From Aestuariivivens insulae (GTDB lineage: Bacteria; Bacteroidota; Bacteroidia; Flavobacteriales; Flavobacteriaceae): DNA of 64,000 bases. A program made the translations under genes and the position numbers. This document shows positions 37,801 through 45,430 of this stretch, piece after piece (position 1 is the stretch's first letter; each line of letters opens with the position of its first letter). Under the pieces are notes generated by a model. That model saw only the letters and a program-made list of their open reading frames with translations. It had not been told where the DNA came from and ran no database searches. Location: contig NZ_JAKMCS010000003.1 in NCBI RefSeq assembly GCF_022662195.1, positions 1-64,000 on the forward strand, read 5' to 3'.

Positions 37801-37933
37801 ATGTATCTTTATCTCCTAAAAATTCATCGGTAGGAATTTCTTCTACAAACTCGTTTTGTTTTAGCGTCTCAACAATTGAGCTATTCTCGTTTAGCTCTTC
37901 AACACTTTTCCAGTATTTCTTGTTTGATGACAT
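34835..37933 (-). CDS. actB: Alternative complex III iron-sulfur subunit ActB
   Basis: A 1032-aa fused subunit. Residues ~50-71 form a twin-arginine signal (TRRDFLK, R52-R53) ending in a lipobox (LAAC, C71), so it is exported folded and may be lipid-anchored. The long middle region (~75-750) resembles molybdopterin oxidoreductases but should lack the cofactor, as in known ActB. The C-terminus (~760-1032) is a ferredoxin-like module with CTGCGACVIAC, CQHCNHAPCETVCP, CVGTRYCANNCP and CSMC...CSAACG, enough for four iron-sulfur clusters. It passes electrons from quinol to the hemes of ActA. It follows actA by 73 bp. Confidence 0.95.
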   Translation of the reverse strand: MSSNKKYWKSVEELNENSSIVETLKQNEFVEEIPTDEFLGDKDTLEATSTTRRDFLKYVGFTTAAASLAACEGPVKKSIPYVVQPTEIIPGVANYYATTIADGFDFASVLVKTREGRPIKIENNTLANGNANARVNASVLGLYDSLRVQGPRKNGESVTWDEFDAETTSKLNDIAAANETIVLLTQTFASPSTSKLIAEFSEKYGNVRHVVYDAISESAALEAFQAKYGERGLANYDFSKAMTIVSVGADFLGDWQGGGFDAGYSKNRIPDHGKMSRHIQFESNMSLTGANADKRVPLTPSQQKLALAKLHSLITGKNVAVELPEAVEAAVASAASQLQKAGSKGVVITGIQDVNAQTVVFEINEALASKAFDPKTPVKTRQGNDKAVAQLVADMKAGKIGAIIMSGVNPVYTLPNAADFVEGLKQTKLSVAFSMKEDETASEVQYIAAAPHYLESWGDVELKKGHYALTQPTIRPLFDTRQFQETLLKWTGNDSSYHDYIKEAWGATILGGSSFNQALHDGIYVGNIATETEEATTSNTVEEAQEAVASNAAQALVSSAKAANGLALTLYTKTGMGDGQQANNPWLQEFPDPITRTSWDNYLTVSKADAEALGLTNIHVANGALNSNYAKVTVNGVSVTVPVIIQPGQAKGSVGLAFGYGKTKGCKSEMQVGVNAYPLYQNFSNVQDVTVEAVGGEHEFACVQLHNTLMGRGDIVKETTLEIFNTKDKAHWNAVPVVSLNHEETPVTSPEVDLWDEFDRSIGHHFNLSIDLNACTGCGACVIACHSENNVPVVGKTEVRRSRDMHWLRIDRYYSSEDSFEGDDEKKENISGLGSSLSEFGEMEHASENPQVAFQPVMCQHCNHAPCETVCPVAATSHGRQGQNHMAYNRCVGTRYCANNCPYKVRRFNWFLYNGNDEFDYHMNDDLGRMVLNPDVVVRSRGVMEKCSMCIQKTQKTILDAKRDGREIKDGEFQTACSAACGNGAMVFGDINDKDSKVAKLKEDNRMYHLLEHVGTKPNVMYQTKVRNTTEA

Positions 37934-37969
37934 ATTATATAATTGAATTACTTCTTAATTAATTTTTAA

Positions 37970-37994
37970 CACTTCGACTACGCTCAGTGTGACA
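37970..37994. repeat. Dispersed repeat copy between actA and actB
   Basis: A clean copy of the CACTTCGACTACGCTCAGTG element followed by TGACA, inside the actA-actB spacer of a highly expressed operon. Its ends CACT/AGTG could pair weakly. Related copies are at ~1721, ~4059, 45004, 45114, 58841 and 59848. Confidence 0.75.
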
Positions 37995-38006
37995 ATCTAT
38001 TTGTTA

Positions 38007-39302
38007 TTAATAGTGACACTTACCACATTCCAGACCACCCATTTGAGCAGCTGTTAAATTCTCTACACCATACTTCTTAGAAAGTTCTTCGTGAATCTTT
38101 TCGTAATAAGCGTTGTCTTTCACCTTCACATTTGTTTCTCTATGACAGTTTACACACCACCCCATTGTTAATGGCGCATGCTGATATAATACTTCCATAG
38201 TTTCAACTGGGCCATGACAAGTCTGACATTCTACACCAGCTACCGAAACGTGTTGTGAGTGGTTAAAATATACAAAGTCTGGCAGATTATGGATACGCAC
38301 CCATTTTACCGGTTGTGACTCTCCTGTATATTTCTGGTCTGCATCACTCCATCCTGCAGCAGCATATAGTTTTTGTATCTCACCATCGTAAAACTCTTTG
38401 GTATGCTCTACTGAAGTCTCTCCATTATATTCGTAAATGGATTTGTGACAGTTCATACAAACATTTAATGATGGAATACCAGATGTTTTACTAACACGAG
38501 CCGAAGAGTGACAGTATTTACAATCGATACCATTATCGCCTGCGTGGATTTTATGTGAAAAATGTATTGGTTGCACTGGTTGATAACCTTGATCGACACC
38601 TACCTGCATTAAATAGCCATACACATAATAAGCACTGGTTAACAAAAAGAATATGGCCAACACCAACATTAAAAATTGGTTTTGCACAAAAGCTTTCCAA
38701 AGCGGCGTTCTTTTAGTTTCTTCTGGCAATGCTATATCTTGGGCTTCAGCAAAACGACGCAAGGTCTTATTCACCAAATACAAGCCCAAAGCCAATAGCA
38801 CAAATAGTATGGCTAAGGCCCCTAAGATTATTTCATTGGAAACCCCTCCAGATGTTGTCGCTGTTTGTCCAGCCGTTTCTGTTCCTGGCGCAGGTGTTGG
38901 TGGTGCTGCTTTTTCCTGAGCCGTATAGGCCAAAATATTATTCAAATCATCATCAGACAACTGTGGAAACGCAGTCATTGCCGTCTTGTTATACCTATTA
39001 AACACATCGTTGGCATACGCGTCTCCAGACTTAATAAGTGCAGAACTATTACGCACCCAAGCATAGATCCATTCCTTATCCAAACCTTGCTCATCTGCCA
39101 AACGCTGTTCAATATGGCGTAATTTAGGCCCAGTCATATCTTTATCAAGATTATGACAAGCGGCACAGTTTGTATTAAACAAGGATTTTCCTTTTGCAGG
39201 ATCGCCTTCTTGTGCAGAAAGGGTTGTTGCAAATGCTAATAAAACAATAAAGCCAAAACGAAGTAAGCTGTCGCTTAATTTACGGTAATTTACCTGTATC
39301 AT
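38007..39302 (-). CDS. actA: Alternative complex III multiheme cytochrome ActA with fused monoheme domain
   Basis: About 431 aa from ATG 39302: signal peptide (~1-31, ending LSAQ), an N-terminal cytochrome c domain with one CAACH, a TQ/PT-rich linker, a membrane helix (VSNEIILGALAILFVLLALGLYL, split here by position ~155-177), a second helix, then five CxxCH motifs (CKYCH, CMNCH, CQTCH, CVNCH, CGKCH). That makes six heme sites. Upstream in-frame starts at 39374 and 39347 exist, but a -7 box TACTTTTG at 39393-39386 puts the likely RNA start near 39380, and only the 39302 start gives a clean signal peptide. Confidence 0.92.
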   Translation of the reverse strand: MIQVNYRKLSDSLLRFGFIVLLAFATTLSAQEGDPAKGKSLFNTNCAACHNLDKDMTGPKLRHIEQRLADEQGLDKEWIYAWVRNSSALIKSGDAYANDVFNRYNKTAMTAFPQLSDDDLNNILAYTAQEKAAPPTPAPGTETAGQTATTSGGVSNEIILGALAILFVLLALGLYLVNKTLRRFAEAQDIALPEETKRTPLWKAFVQNQFLMLVLAIFFLLTSAYYVYGYLMQVGVDQGYQPVQPIHFSHKIHAGDNGIDCKYCHSSARVSKTSGIPSLNVCMNCHKSIYEYNGETSVEHTKEFYDGEIQKLYAAAGWSDADQKYTGESQPVKWVRIHNLPDFVYFNHSQHVSVAGVECQTCHGPVETMEVLYQHAPLTMGWCVNCHRETNVKVKDNAYYEKIHEELSKKYGVENLTAAQMGGLECGKCHY

Positions 39303-39385
39303 ATTTTTGGTTAAATTAACTTCTTTACTTTGGTATGATTTTTTCATTAATAGAACAAAAAAAACACACTTCAAAAAATCTGTCG

Positions 39386-39393
39386 CAAAAGTA
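39386..39393 (-). promoter_or_regulatory. Candidate -7 box of the act-cox operon
   Basis: TACTTTTG on the minus strand fits TAnnTTTG and lies 84 nt upstream of the preferred actA start. No ideal -33 TTG is seen. Confidence 0.5.
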
Positions 39394-39491
39394 ATATTTA
39401 AAGTCGATTTTAGAAATGTTACAGAACTGTTAATTGTTAATTTAGAAAAATTCTAAATAACAAAAAAGTCTACATTTACGTTAATATCGTA

Positions 39492-39499
39492 TACATTTG
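39492..39499 (+). promoter_or_regulatory. Candidate -7 box for the SPOR protein gene
   Basis: TACATTTG fits TAnnTTTG and lies 18 nt upstream of the ATG at 39518. The -33 element is not clear. Confidence 0.55.
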
Positions 39500-39517
39500 T
39501 ATAAATAATTCCATCAC

Positions 39518-39907
39518 ATGAAATCATCACTGTTCAAGCCCACACTACTTATAGCAATAACTTGCTTTATTACAATTAATTACACTAATGCCCAACAGGG
39601 ACAGGTGGTATTAAACCAAGACCGTACTATTAATTCTTTATTGGAATTAAAGAAAGAAATGAATAAAAACAGTGATGATTATTACAAAATTCAAATCTAT
39701 TCTGGAGACAGAAATGGTGCTCAAAAGGCCCAAAAAGAATTTAAAGAGGCTTTTACCGATTGGAATCCAACCGACATCTACGAGCCACCTAACTTCAAAA
39801 TTTGGGCGGGAAACTTTAAAACACGCTTAGAAGCAGATAGGGCCTTAAAGCAAATTAAACAGGAATTCCCAAGTGCTTTTATATTTAAGCCCAAGGCAAA
39901 AAATTAA
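39518..39907 (+). CDS. Exported SPOR-domain protein
   Basis: A 129-aa protein with a signal peptide (~1-25, ending TNAQ) and a C-terminal SPOR domain (~52-126). The domain is recognised from YKIQIYSGDR, then a helix QKAQKEFKEAF, and the second repeat FKIWAGNFKTRLEADRALKQIKQEFP. SPOR domains bind denuded glycan strands of peptidoglycan, often at the division site. Here the domain is almost the whole protein. It is divergent from the act-cox operon and convergent with infB, sharing one bidirectional terminator. Confidence 0.9.
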   Translation: MKSSLFKPTLLIAITCFITINYTNAQQGQVVLNQDRTINSLLELKKEMNKNSDDYYKIQIYSGDRNGAQKAQKEFKEAFTDWNPTDIYEPPNFKIWAGNFKTRLEADRALKQIKQEFPSAFIFKPKAKN

Positions 39908-39965
39908 TGTAGCCATTACATTAGCTATTGAATTATCACTAGATATTCAACAACTATTAGAAAGC

Positions 39966-39993
39966 AAAAAAGTGACCATTAGGTCACTTTTTT
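39966..39993. terminator. Bidirectional terminator between SPOR gene and infB
   Basis: A perfect 12-bp stem, arms AAAAAAGTGACC (39966-39977) and 39982-39993, with a 4-nt loop. It ends in T-runs on both strands, so it can serve both convergent genes. Confidence 0.92.
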
Positions 39994-40019
39994 ATTATTC
40001 TATAATTGAATATTTCTGT

Positions 40020-42770
40020 TTATTTCAACTTCTTCTTAACCTCAACTTGCTGGAAGGCTTCAATAATATCACCTTCTTTAATATCGTTGTAGTTTTTAAC
40101 CTGCATACCACAATCGTAGCCTTTGCTCACTTCCTTAACATCGTCCTTGAAACGTTTCAACGAAGATAATTCACCCGTAAATACCACGACACCATCTCTA
40201 ATTAATCGGATACTAGAACTTCTATATATCTTACCATTGGTAACCATACATCCAGCAATGGTTCCGATTTTAGAAATCTTGAAGGTTTCCCTTATTTCGG
40301 CTGTACCGGTAATTTCCTCTTTAAGTTCTGGAGACAACATGCCTTCCATCGCATCCTTAAGATCGTTTATGGCATCATAAATAATAGAATAGGTTCTAAT
40401 ATCTATTTCTTCCTTATCGGCCAGACTTCTGGCATTACCCACAGGTCGCACGTTAAACCCAACTATAATAGCATCTGATGCCGAAGCTAACAACACATCA
40501 CTTTCGGTTATGGCTCCTACACCCTTATGCAAGATGTTTACCTGAATTTCTTCTGTTGATAATTTTTGGAACGAATCGGTTAGTGCTTCTACAGAACCAT
40601 CCACATCACCTTTAAGGATAATGTTCAACTCTTGGAAATCTCCTAAAGCTATACGACGGCCTATTTCATCTAAGGTAATATGACGTTGTGTCCTTACAGA
40701 TTGTTCACGTTGTAACTGGGCACGTTTGGTCGCTATTTGCTTCGCTTCGCGTTCATCCTCAAATACATTAAACTTGTCACCTGCTTGTGGCGCACCGTCC
40801 AATCCTAATATGGACACTGGCGTAGATGGCCCAGCTTCTTTTACATTATTACCACGTTCGTCGTGCATTGCTTTTACCTTACCACTATGCTGACCTGCCA
40901 ATACATAATCACCAACACTTAGGGTTCCTGCCTGTACTAATATAGTAGATACATACCCACGACCTTTGTCTAAATAAGCTTCTACTACAGTTCCTATTGC
41001 TGGTTTATTTGGGTTGGCTTTCAATTCTAATAATTCAGCTTCAAGCAATACTTTCTCTAAAAGCTCCTTCACTCCAGTTCCCATTTTGGCTGAAATATCA
41101 TGCGATTGGATTTTACCACCCCAATCTTCCACCAACAAATTCATATTGGCCAAACCTTCTTTAATCCTATCTGGATTAGCATCTGGCTTATCAATTTTAT
41201 TTATAGCAAATACAATAGGCACGCCTGCTGCTTGCGCATGAGAAATAGCCTCTTTGGTTTGTGGCATAATATCGTCATCGGCAGCAACTACTATAATAGC
41301 TAAATCGGTTACCTGAGCTCCACGGGCACGCATTGCGGTAAACGCTTCGTGACCTGGAGTATCTAAAAATGCTATTTTCTGACCATCAGACAGTTGTACA
41401 CCATAAGCACCTATATGCTGTGTAATACCACCAGATTCCCCAGCAATTACATTTTCTTCACGTATGTAATCCAAAAGAGACGTTTTACCGTGGTCTACGT
41501 GACCCATTACGGTTACAATAGGCGCTCTTGCCTCTAAATCTTCTGGTTTATCTTCTACCTCTTCAATAGCTTCTTCGATATCTGCAGTAACAAACTCTAC
41601 TTTATAACCAAATTCCTCTGCTACTATAGATAAGGTTTCTGCATCCAATCGTTGGTTCATGGTTACCATCATACCTAAAGACATACATGCCGAAATAATC
41701 TGGGTAACAGAAACATCCATCATTGTTGCTACTTCGCTGGCAGTTACGAATTCGGTAACCTTAAGAATCTTACTTTCTGCAGCTTGTTGTTCTTGATCGA
41801 GTTGCGATTGTTCTCTATGTTGATCTCTTTTATCTCTTCTATATTTGGCACCTTTACCTTTTGCCGATTTACCCTGAAGTTTTTCAAGTGTTTCACGCAC
41901 TTGTTTTTTTACATCTTCTTCACTAGGCTCTTCTTTTACAATACTACGACGCCCCTGACCTGGTTTTCCTTTAAACCTACTACCTGGTCTATCAGCTCTT
42001 TGTCCTGCTCCTCTGTTTTCTGAAGGGCTAGCCACTTTACTAATACGACGACGTTTCTTTTTATTCTTGGAGTCGTCTTTGTCGACCTTTTTATCTTCTT
42101 TCTTCTTCTTTGGCTTATTAAACTGGGATAAATCAATCTTATCTCCAGCTATTTTAGGCCCGGTTAACTTTTGGTATTTTGTTTCTACCTTTTCTTCTGT
42201 TATAGGCGCTCCTTCTACTGGAGCTGCTTTTGCGGCTGGTTTCTCAGGTTTCTCAGCCTGCTTTTCTTTTACAGGTGCCGGCTTAGCTTCTTTAACAGGC
42301 TCTTCTTTTTTAGGCTCTGGCTTAGGCGTAGGTTTAGCTTCTTCCTTAGGTGCTTCTTCCTTAGGCGGCTCAACAACTTCTTCCTTCTTAGCAACAGGTT
42401 CTTTAGCTACTTCTTTTTTAGGGTTAAGATCTATTTTACCAACAGTCTTAGGTCCCGAAAGGGTTTTAGTTGCTTTTACAACTTCTTCTTTTTTGGCTAA
42501 TTCTTTTTGCTTTTCTTCCAGTTCACGCTCACGCTGCTCCCGCAATAAATCTTTTTCTTTTTGTTTTGCCTCACTAACTTCTAAGGATGCTATTTTTTTA
42601 CTAGCATCTGTTTCAAATTCATTAGAGAGAATTTGATAAACTTCTTCAGAAATTTTTGTTGTGGGACGCTTTTCTATTTCCACGCCTTTAGAATCTAAAA
42701 ATTCTACTGCGCGGTCCAAAGAAATATTAAGTTCGCGTAATACTTTATTTAATCTAATTGTTTCAGCCAT
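40020..42770 (-). CDS. infB: Translation initiation factor IF-2
   Basis: A 916-aa GTPase that brings initiator tRNA to the ribosome. An N-terminal IF2_N region is followed by a long Lys/Glu/Pro-rich segment (~70-330) of low complexity, another IF2_N-like helix, the G domain from about residue 420 ([26 protein letters not shown]), and domains II-IV ending in [17 protein letters not shown]. The charged middle explains a long open antisense frame in this gene. It is the last gene of rimP-nusA-infB. Confidence 0.98.
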   Translation of the reverse strand: MAETIRLNKVLRELNISLDRAVEFLDSKGVEIEKRPTTKISEEVYQILSNEFETDASKKIASLEVSEAKQKEKDLLREQRERELEEKQKELAKKEEVVKATKTLSGPKTVGKIDLNPKKEVAKEPVAKKEEVVEPPKEEAPKEEAKPTPKPEPKKEEPVKEAKPAPVKEKQAEKPEKPAAKAAPVEGAPITEEKVETKYQKLTGPKIAGDKIDLSQFNKPKKKKEDKKVDKDDSKNKKKRRRISKVASPSENRGAGQRADRPGSRFKGKPGQGRRSIVKEEPSEEDVKKQVRETLEKLQGKSAKGKGAKYRRDKRDQHREQSQLDQEQQAAESKILKVTEFVTASEVATMMDVSVTQIISACMSLGMMVTMNQRLDAETLSIVAEEFGYKVEFVTADIEEAIEEVEDKPEDLEARAPIVTVMGHVDHGKTSLLDYIREENVIAGESGGITQHIGAYGVQLSDGQKIAFLDTPGHEAFTAMRARGAQVTDLAIIVVAADDDIMPQTKEAISHAQAAGVPIVFAINKIDKPDANPDRIKEGLANMNLLVEDWGGKIQSHDISAKMGTGVKELLEKVLLEAELLELKANPNKPAIGTVVEAYLDKGRGYVSTILVQAGTLSVGDYVLAGQHSGKVKAMHDERGNNVKEAGPSTPVSILGLDGAPQAGDKFNVFEDEREAKQIATKRAQLQREQSVRTQRHITLDEIGRRIALGDFQELNIILKGDVDGSVEALTDSFQKLSTEEIQVNILHKGVGAITESDVLLASASDAIIVGFNVRPVGNARSLADKEEIDIRTYSIIYDAINDLKDAMEGMLSPELKEEITGTAEIRETFKISKIGTIAGCMVTNGKIYRSSSIRLIRDGVVVFTGELSSLKRFKDDVKEVSKGYDCGMQVKNYNDIKEGDIIEAFQQVEVKKKLK

Positions 42771-42833
42771 AAATCGCCTTTAAAATACTCAAATATATCT
42801 ATAATACTGTTTCAATCATACATTGAACAGCTT

Positions 42834-44066
42834 TTAATCTTCAAATTCTTCTTTTAAAATTCTAACAACTTCTTTAATGGTTTCTTCTTCCAGGTCGGTT
42901 CGTTTTACAAGATCTGCAACTTCTTGCTCTAATACGCTCTTAGCCGTATCTAAACCTGCCTTACTGAATTCTTCAATAATCCAAGAATCGATTTCATCAG
43001 AGAATTCACTTAACTCAACATCTTCTTCTGCACCTTCCCTAAAGACATCAATTTCGTAACCAGTTAACTGCCCAGCTAATCTAATGTTATGTCCACCGCG
43101 ACCAATAGCTTTACTTACCTCTTCAGGTTTTAAAATCACTTCGGCACGTTTGTTCTCTTCATCTATTTTTATTGAAGTAACGCGTGCCGGACTTAATGCC
43201 CTTGTGATAAAAAGCTGAAGGTTATTGGTATAATTAATAACATCGATGTTTTCATTACCCAATTCACGTACTATGCCATGAATTCTAGACCCTTTCATTC
43301 CAACACAGGCACCTACAGGATCTATTCTGTCGTCATAAGAATCTACAGCTACTTTTGCTTTTTCGCCTGGAATCCTTACCACATTTTTAATGGTTATAAG
43401 TCCGTCGAAAACCTCAGGGATTTCCTGCTCGAACAATTTCTCCAAAAATGCTGGAGAGGTTCTGGACATGATAATAGCCGGTTTTGCTCCTTTAAGCTCA
43501 ACACTTTCAATAACACCCCTAACATTATCCCCTTTTCTAAAGAAATCTGATGGAATTTGTTTGTCTTTTGGCAACACAATTTCATTGCCTTCATCATCCA
43601 ACAAAATAACTGCCCTATGACGAATATGATGTACTTCGGCCGTATAAATTTCTCCAATTAAGTCCTTAAATTGCTTATAGATTATAGTATTATCATGTTC
43701 GTGAATTTTAGAGATTAGGTTTTGACGTAACGCTAGAATGGCACGTCTTCCTAAATCAATTAATTTCACTTCTTCAGACACATCTTCCCCAACTTCAAAA
43801 TCTGGTTCAATTTTACGGGCTTCAGATAACGATATTTCCTGGTTTGGATCTTCTACTTCACCATCGGCAACCACCACCCTATTTCTCCATATCTCCAAAT
43901 CCCCTTTATCTGGGTTTACAATAATATCAAAATTATCATCGTCGCCATATTTCTTTTTTAAGGCACTTCTAAAAACATCTTCCAAGATGGCCATTAAGGT
44001 TACACGATCTATTAATTTATCGTCTTTAAATTCTGAAAAAGACTCAATTAACGCAACATTTTCCAT
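42834..44066 (-). CDS. nusA: Transcription elongation/termination factor NusA
   Basis: A 410-aa RNA polymerase-binding factor that increases pausing and intrinsic termination. An N-terminal domain (~1-125) is followed by an S1 domain (~130-200), KH1 and KH2 (~225-345, including VGACVGMKGSRI and AIGRGGHNIRLAG) and a short acidic C-terminal extension. The two C-terminal acidic repeats of enterobacterial NusA are absent, as is common outside Proteobacteria. It lies 14 bp after rimP and 63 bp before infB. Confidence 0.98.
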   Translation of the reverse strand: MENVALIESFSEFKDDKLIDRVTLMAILEDVFRSALKKKYGDDDNFDIIVNPDKGDLEIWRNRVVVADGEVEDPNQEISLSEARKIEPDFEVGEDVSEEVKLIDLGRRAILALRQNLISKIHEHDNTIIYKQFKDLIGEIYTAEVHHIRHRAVILLDDEGNEIVLPKDKQIPSDFFRKGDNVRGVIESVELKGAKPAIIMSRTSPAFLEKLFEQEIPEVFDGLITIKNVVRIPGEKAKVAVDSYDDRIDPVGACVGMKGSRIHGIVRELGNENIDVINYTNNLQLFITRALSPARVTSIKIDEENKRAEVILKPEEVSKAIGRGGHNIRLAGQLTGYEIDVFREGAEEDVELSEFSDEIDSWIIEEFSKAGLDTAKSVLEQEVADLVKRTDLEEETIKEVVRILKEEFED

Positions 44067-44080
44067 AACGCTTTACTGAA

Positions 44081-44542
44081 TTAAAATTTAATCATAACTT
44101 TTGCTTCTACAATATCTTCATAAGCAATACTGGCTTGCTTCTTAACAGTTACTTTACCTTTACCAACCGGCTTAGGCTCTCTAACTTTCCATTCTAATAT
44201 AATATTTTCATCGGTTGCATTGGTTAAAGTGCCTTCTATTTTTTCTGTAGCAGTCTTTAATCCCAATATCCTATTAATATGTTTTTTATACTGTCTTTTG
44301 TTTACTAAAGGCGATGTTGCACCTGCCGACATAACCTCTAAAGAAAAGTCTTGTTCCTCCCGGTCTAAATTATGCTCAATGGCACGACTTATAAACATAC
44401 AATCTTCCACTTTTACGCCCGTATCCCCATCAATGATAATTTTAATTTTATTATCGCTGGAAATGGTAAAGTCGATAAGGAACAAATCGTCCCTTTCGGC
44501 TAAGGCTTTATTCAATAAGCTTTCAACAGTGGTATTAAACAT
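44081..44542 (-). CDS. rimP: Ribosome maturation factor RimP
   Basis: A 153-aa 30S assembly factor. The N-terminal domain (~1-80) includes VEDCMFISRAIEHNLD and the LEVMSAG sequence; the C-terminal SH3-like domain carries KHINRILG. It is the first gene of the conserved rimP-nusA-infB operon. Its ATG is only 14 nt downstream of a strong hairpin (44557-44577), with a T-run in between. Further upstream on the same strand is tRNA-Gln with its terminator array. Confidence 0.96.
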   Translation of the reverse strand: MFNTTVESLLNKALAERDDLFLIDFTISSDNKIKIIIDGDTGVKVEDCMFISRAIEHNLDREEQDFSLEVMSAGATSPLVNKRQYKKHINRILGLKTATEKIEGTLTNATDENIILEWKVREPKPVGKGKVTVKKQASIAYEDIVEAKVMIKF

Positions 44543-44549
44543 TTTTAGT

Positions 44550-44577
44550 ATAAAAAGAGGGGACTTCCCGTCCCCTC
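44550..44577 (-). terminator. Terminator-like hairpin in the rimP-nusA-infB leader
   Basis: A perfect 8-bp GC-rich stem, GAGGGGAC (44557-44564) and GTCCCCTC (44570-44577), with a 5-nt loop. On the minus strand it is followed at once by TTTTTATA and then, 14 nt after the stem, by the rimP ATG. It can act as an attenuator in the operon leader or hide the start region. Confidence 0.75.
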
Positions 44578-44605
44578 GATATTTAATTTTTTCCTTTCAA
44601 CGCTG

Positions 44606-44613
44606 CAAATATA
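44606..44613 (-). promoter_or_regulatory. Candidate -7 box for rimP-nusA-infB
   Basis: TATATTTG on the minus strand fits TAnnTTTG and lies 63 nt upstream of the rimP ATG, before the leader hairpin. The -33 element is poor. Confidence 0.5.
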
Positions 44614-44816
44614 TAACTTTTTAGTTAATTATTATACAGATTGCTAATGAAATAAAAAAATCCCGCCCTTTTGTAAGACTGGACTTTTCACCTACACCTA
44701 CTTATACCTCGATATGTGATAGGGCCATACCTACAAGACTTCCTTTCCTTCGTCTACGGTCTAGTTAAACTGGCTCAGCGGAAGCTTTTCCCCTTTCAAA
44801 CTTCTATAAAAAGAAA

Positions 44817-44844
44817 AAGCTCCCTACCATAAAGTAAAGAGCTT
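44817..44844 (-). terminator. Array terminator, copy A
   Basis: On the minus strand AAGCTCTTTAC pairs with GTAGGGAGCTT, 11 bp including two G-U pairs, with a 6-nt loop and a following TTTTTC T-run. Confidence 0.85.
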
Positions 44845-44946
44845 GTCAAAATTTTGTTGGCCTACTAGGGCTCCCCTCTCTTCGTCTGTGCTCAGGGCAA
44901 ACTCGCTCGGGACAGGCTTCTCGCCATACAGGCTATTTAAAAGAAA

Positions 44947-44974
44947 AAGCTCCCTACCATAAAGTAAAGAGCTT
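44947..44974 (-). terminator. Array terminator, copy B
   Basis: Same 11-bp stem, loop and T-run as copy A, 130 bp away. Confidence 0.85.
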
Positions 44975-45056
44975 ATCAAAATTTTGTTGGCCTACTAGGG
45001 CTCCCCTCGACTACGCTCGGGACAGGCTTCTCGCCATGCAGACTATTTAAAAGAAA

Positions 45057-45084
45057 AAGCTCCTTACCATAAAGTAAAGAGCTT
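45057..45084 (-). terminator. Array terminator, copy C
   Basis: Same stem, but one G-U pair is replaced by A-U (GTAAGGAGCTT). The pairing is kept and slightly stronger. Confidence 0.85.
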
Positions 45085-45166
45085 ATCAAAATTTTGTTGG
45101 CCTACTAGGGCTCCCCTCGACTACGCTCGGGACAGGCTTCTCGCCATACAGGCTATTTAAAAGAAA

Positions 45167-45194
45167 AAGCTCCCTACCATAAAGTAAAGAGCTT
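45167..45194 (-). terminator. Terminator of tRNA-Gln (array copy D)
   Basis: The proper terminator of tRNA-Gln, 12 nt past its 3' end: 11-bp stem, 6-nt loop, T-run. It is the likely source of copies A-C. Confidence 0.92.
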
Positions 45195-45206
45195 ATCAAA
45201 ATTTTG

Positions 45207-45279
45207 TTGGCCTACTAGGGCTCGAACCTAGACTCTTCTGGACCAAAACCAGACGTGTTGCCAGTTACACCATAGGCCA
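45207..45279 (-). tRNA. tRNA-Gln (anticodon TTG)
   Basis: A complete cloverleaf on the minus strand: acceptor TGGCCTA (45279-45273) with TAGGCCA (45214-45208), anticodon stem TCTGG/CCAGA with loop TTTTGGT (anticodon TTG, glutamine), T-stem CTAGG/CCTAG with TTCGAGC loop, discriminator A at 45207. CCA is not encoded. A perfectly spaced promoter precedes it and a strong terminator follows, repeated four times before rimP. Confidence 0.97.
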
Positions 45280-45296
45280 ATACCTATTTGAGGGTG

Positions 45297-45326
45297 CAAA
45301 TTTAGCACAAAGTTTTATTTGCACAA
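45297..45326 (-). promoter_or_regulatory. Predicted tRNA-Gln promoter (TTG-N19-TAAATTTG)
   Basis: -33 TTG at 45326-45324 and -7 TAAATTTG at 45304-45297, exactly 19 nt apart on the minus strand, 17 nt before the tRNA 5' end. Confidence 0.88.
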
Positions 45327-45430
45327 GATTTTTTTTGAAAAAATAATTGTAAAAACTTAACGTTTACTTAAAAATAGCAGTAATAGCATATTTATTGTTA
45401 AATTCGCCATGCCAAAAAACGCAGATATTT

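Larger units (their letters stand above)
44780..45223 (-). repeat. Tandem array of tRNA-Gln 3' end plus terminator units
   Basis: Four copies of a terminator module (44817-44844, 44947-44974, 45057-45084, 45167-45194) have spacings of 130, 110 and 110 bp. Reading away from the tRNA, each of the first three modules is followed by a dispersed repeat (CTCGACTACGCTCGGGACAG) and then by a broken copy of the tRNA 3' end: half the T-loop, the T-stem 3' strand and the acceptor 3' strand (45111, 45001 and 44871 downwards). A more decayed unit seems to precede 44811. The junction shares TCGAG between the T-loop and the dispersed repeat. No gene is present in 44580-45200. Confidence 0.9.

Noticed and set aside
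42067-42636. 189-aa open frame antisense to infB
   Set aside because: It mirrors the Lys/Glu/Pro-rich low-complexity region of IF-2, giving a Ser/Phe-rich product with no family features.
44641-44810. Small RNA or degraded gene before the array
   Set aside because: Part of it aligns loosely with an array unit; no clear promoter, stem set or ORF to support a separate feature.
44811-45223. CRISPR or integrative element at tRNA-Gln
   Set aside because: The 110-bp units have no unique spacers, and no integrase or cargo gene is present; treated as a repeat array.
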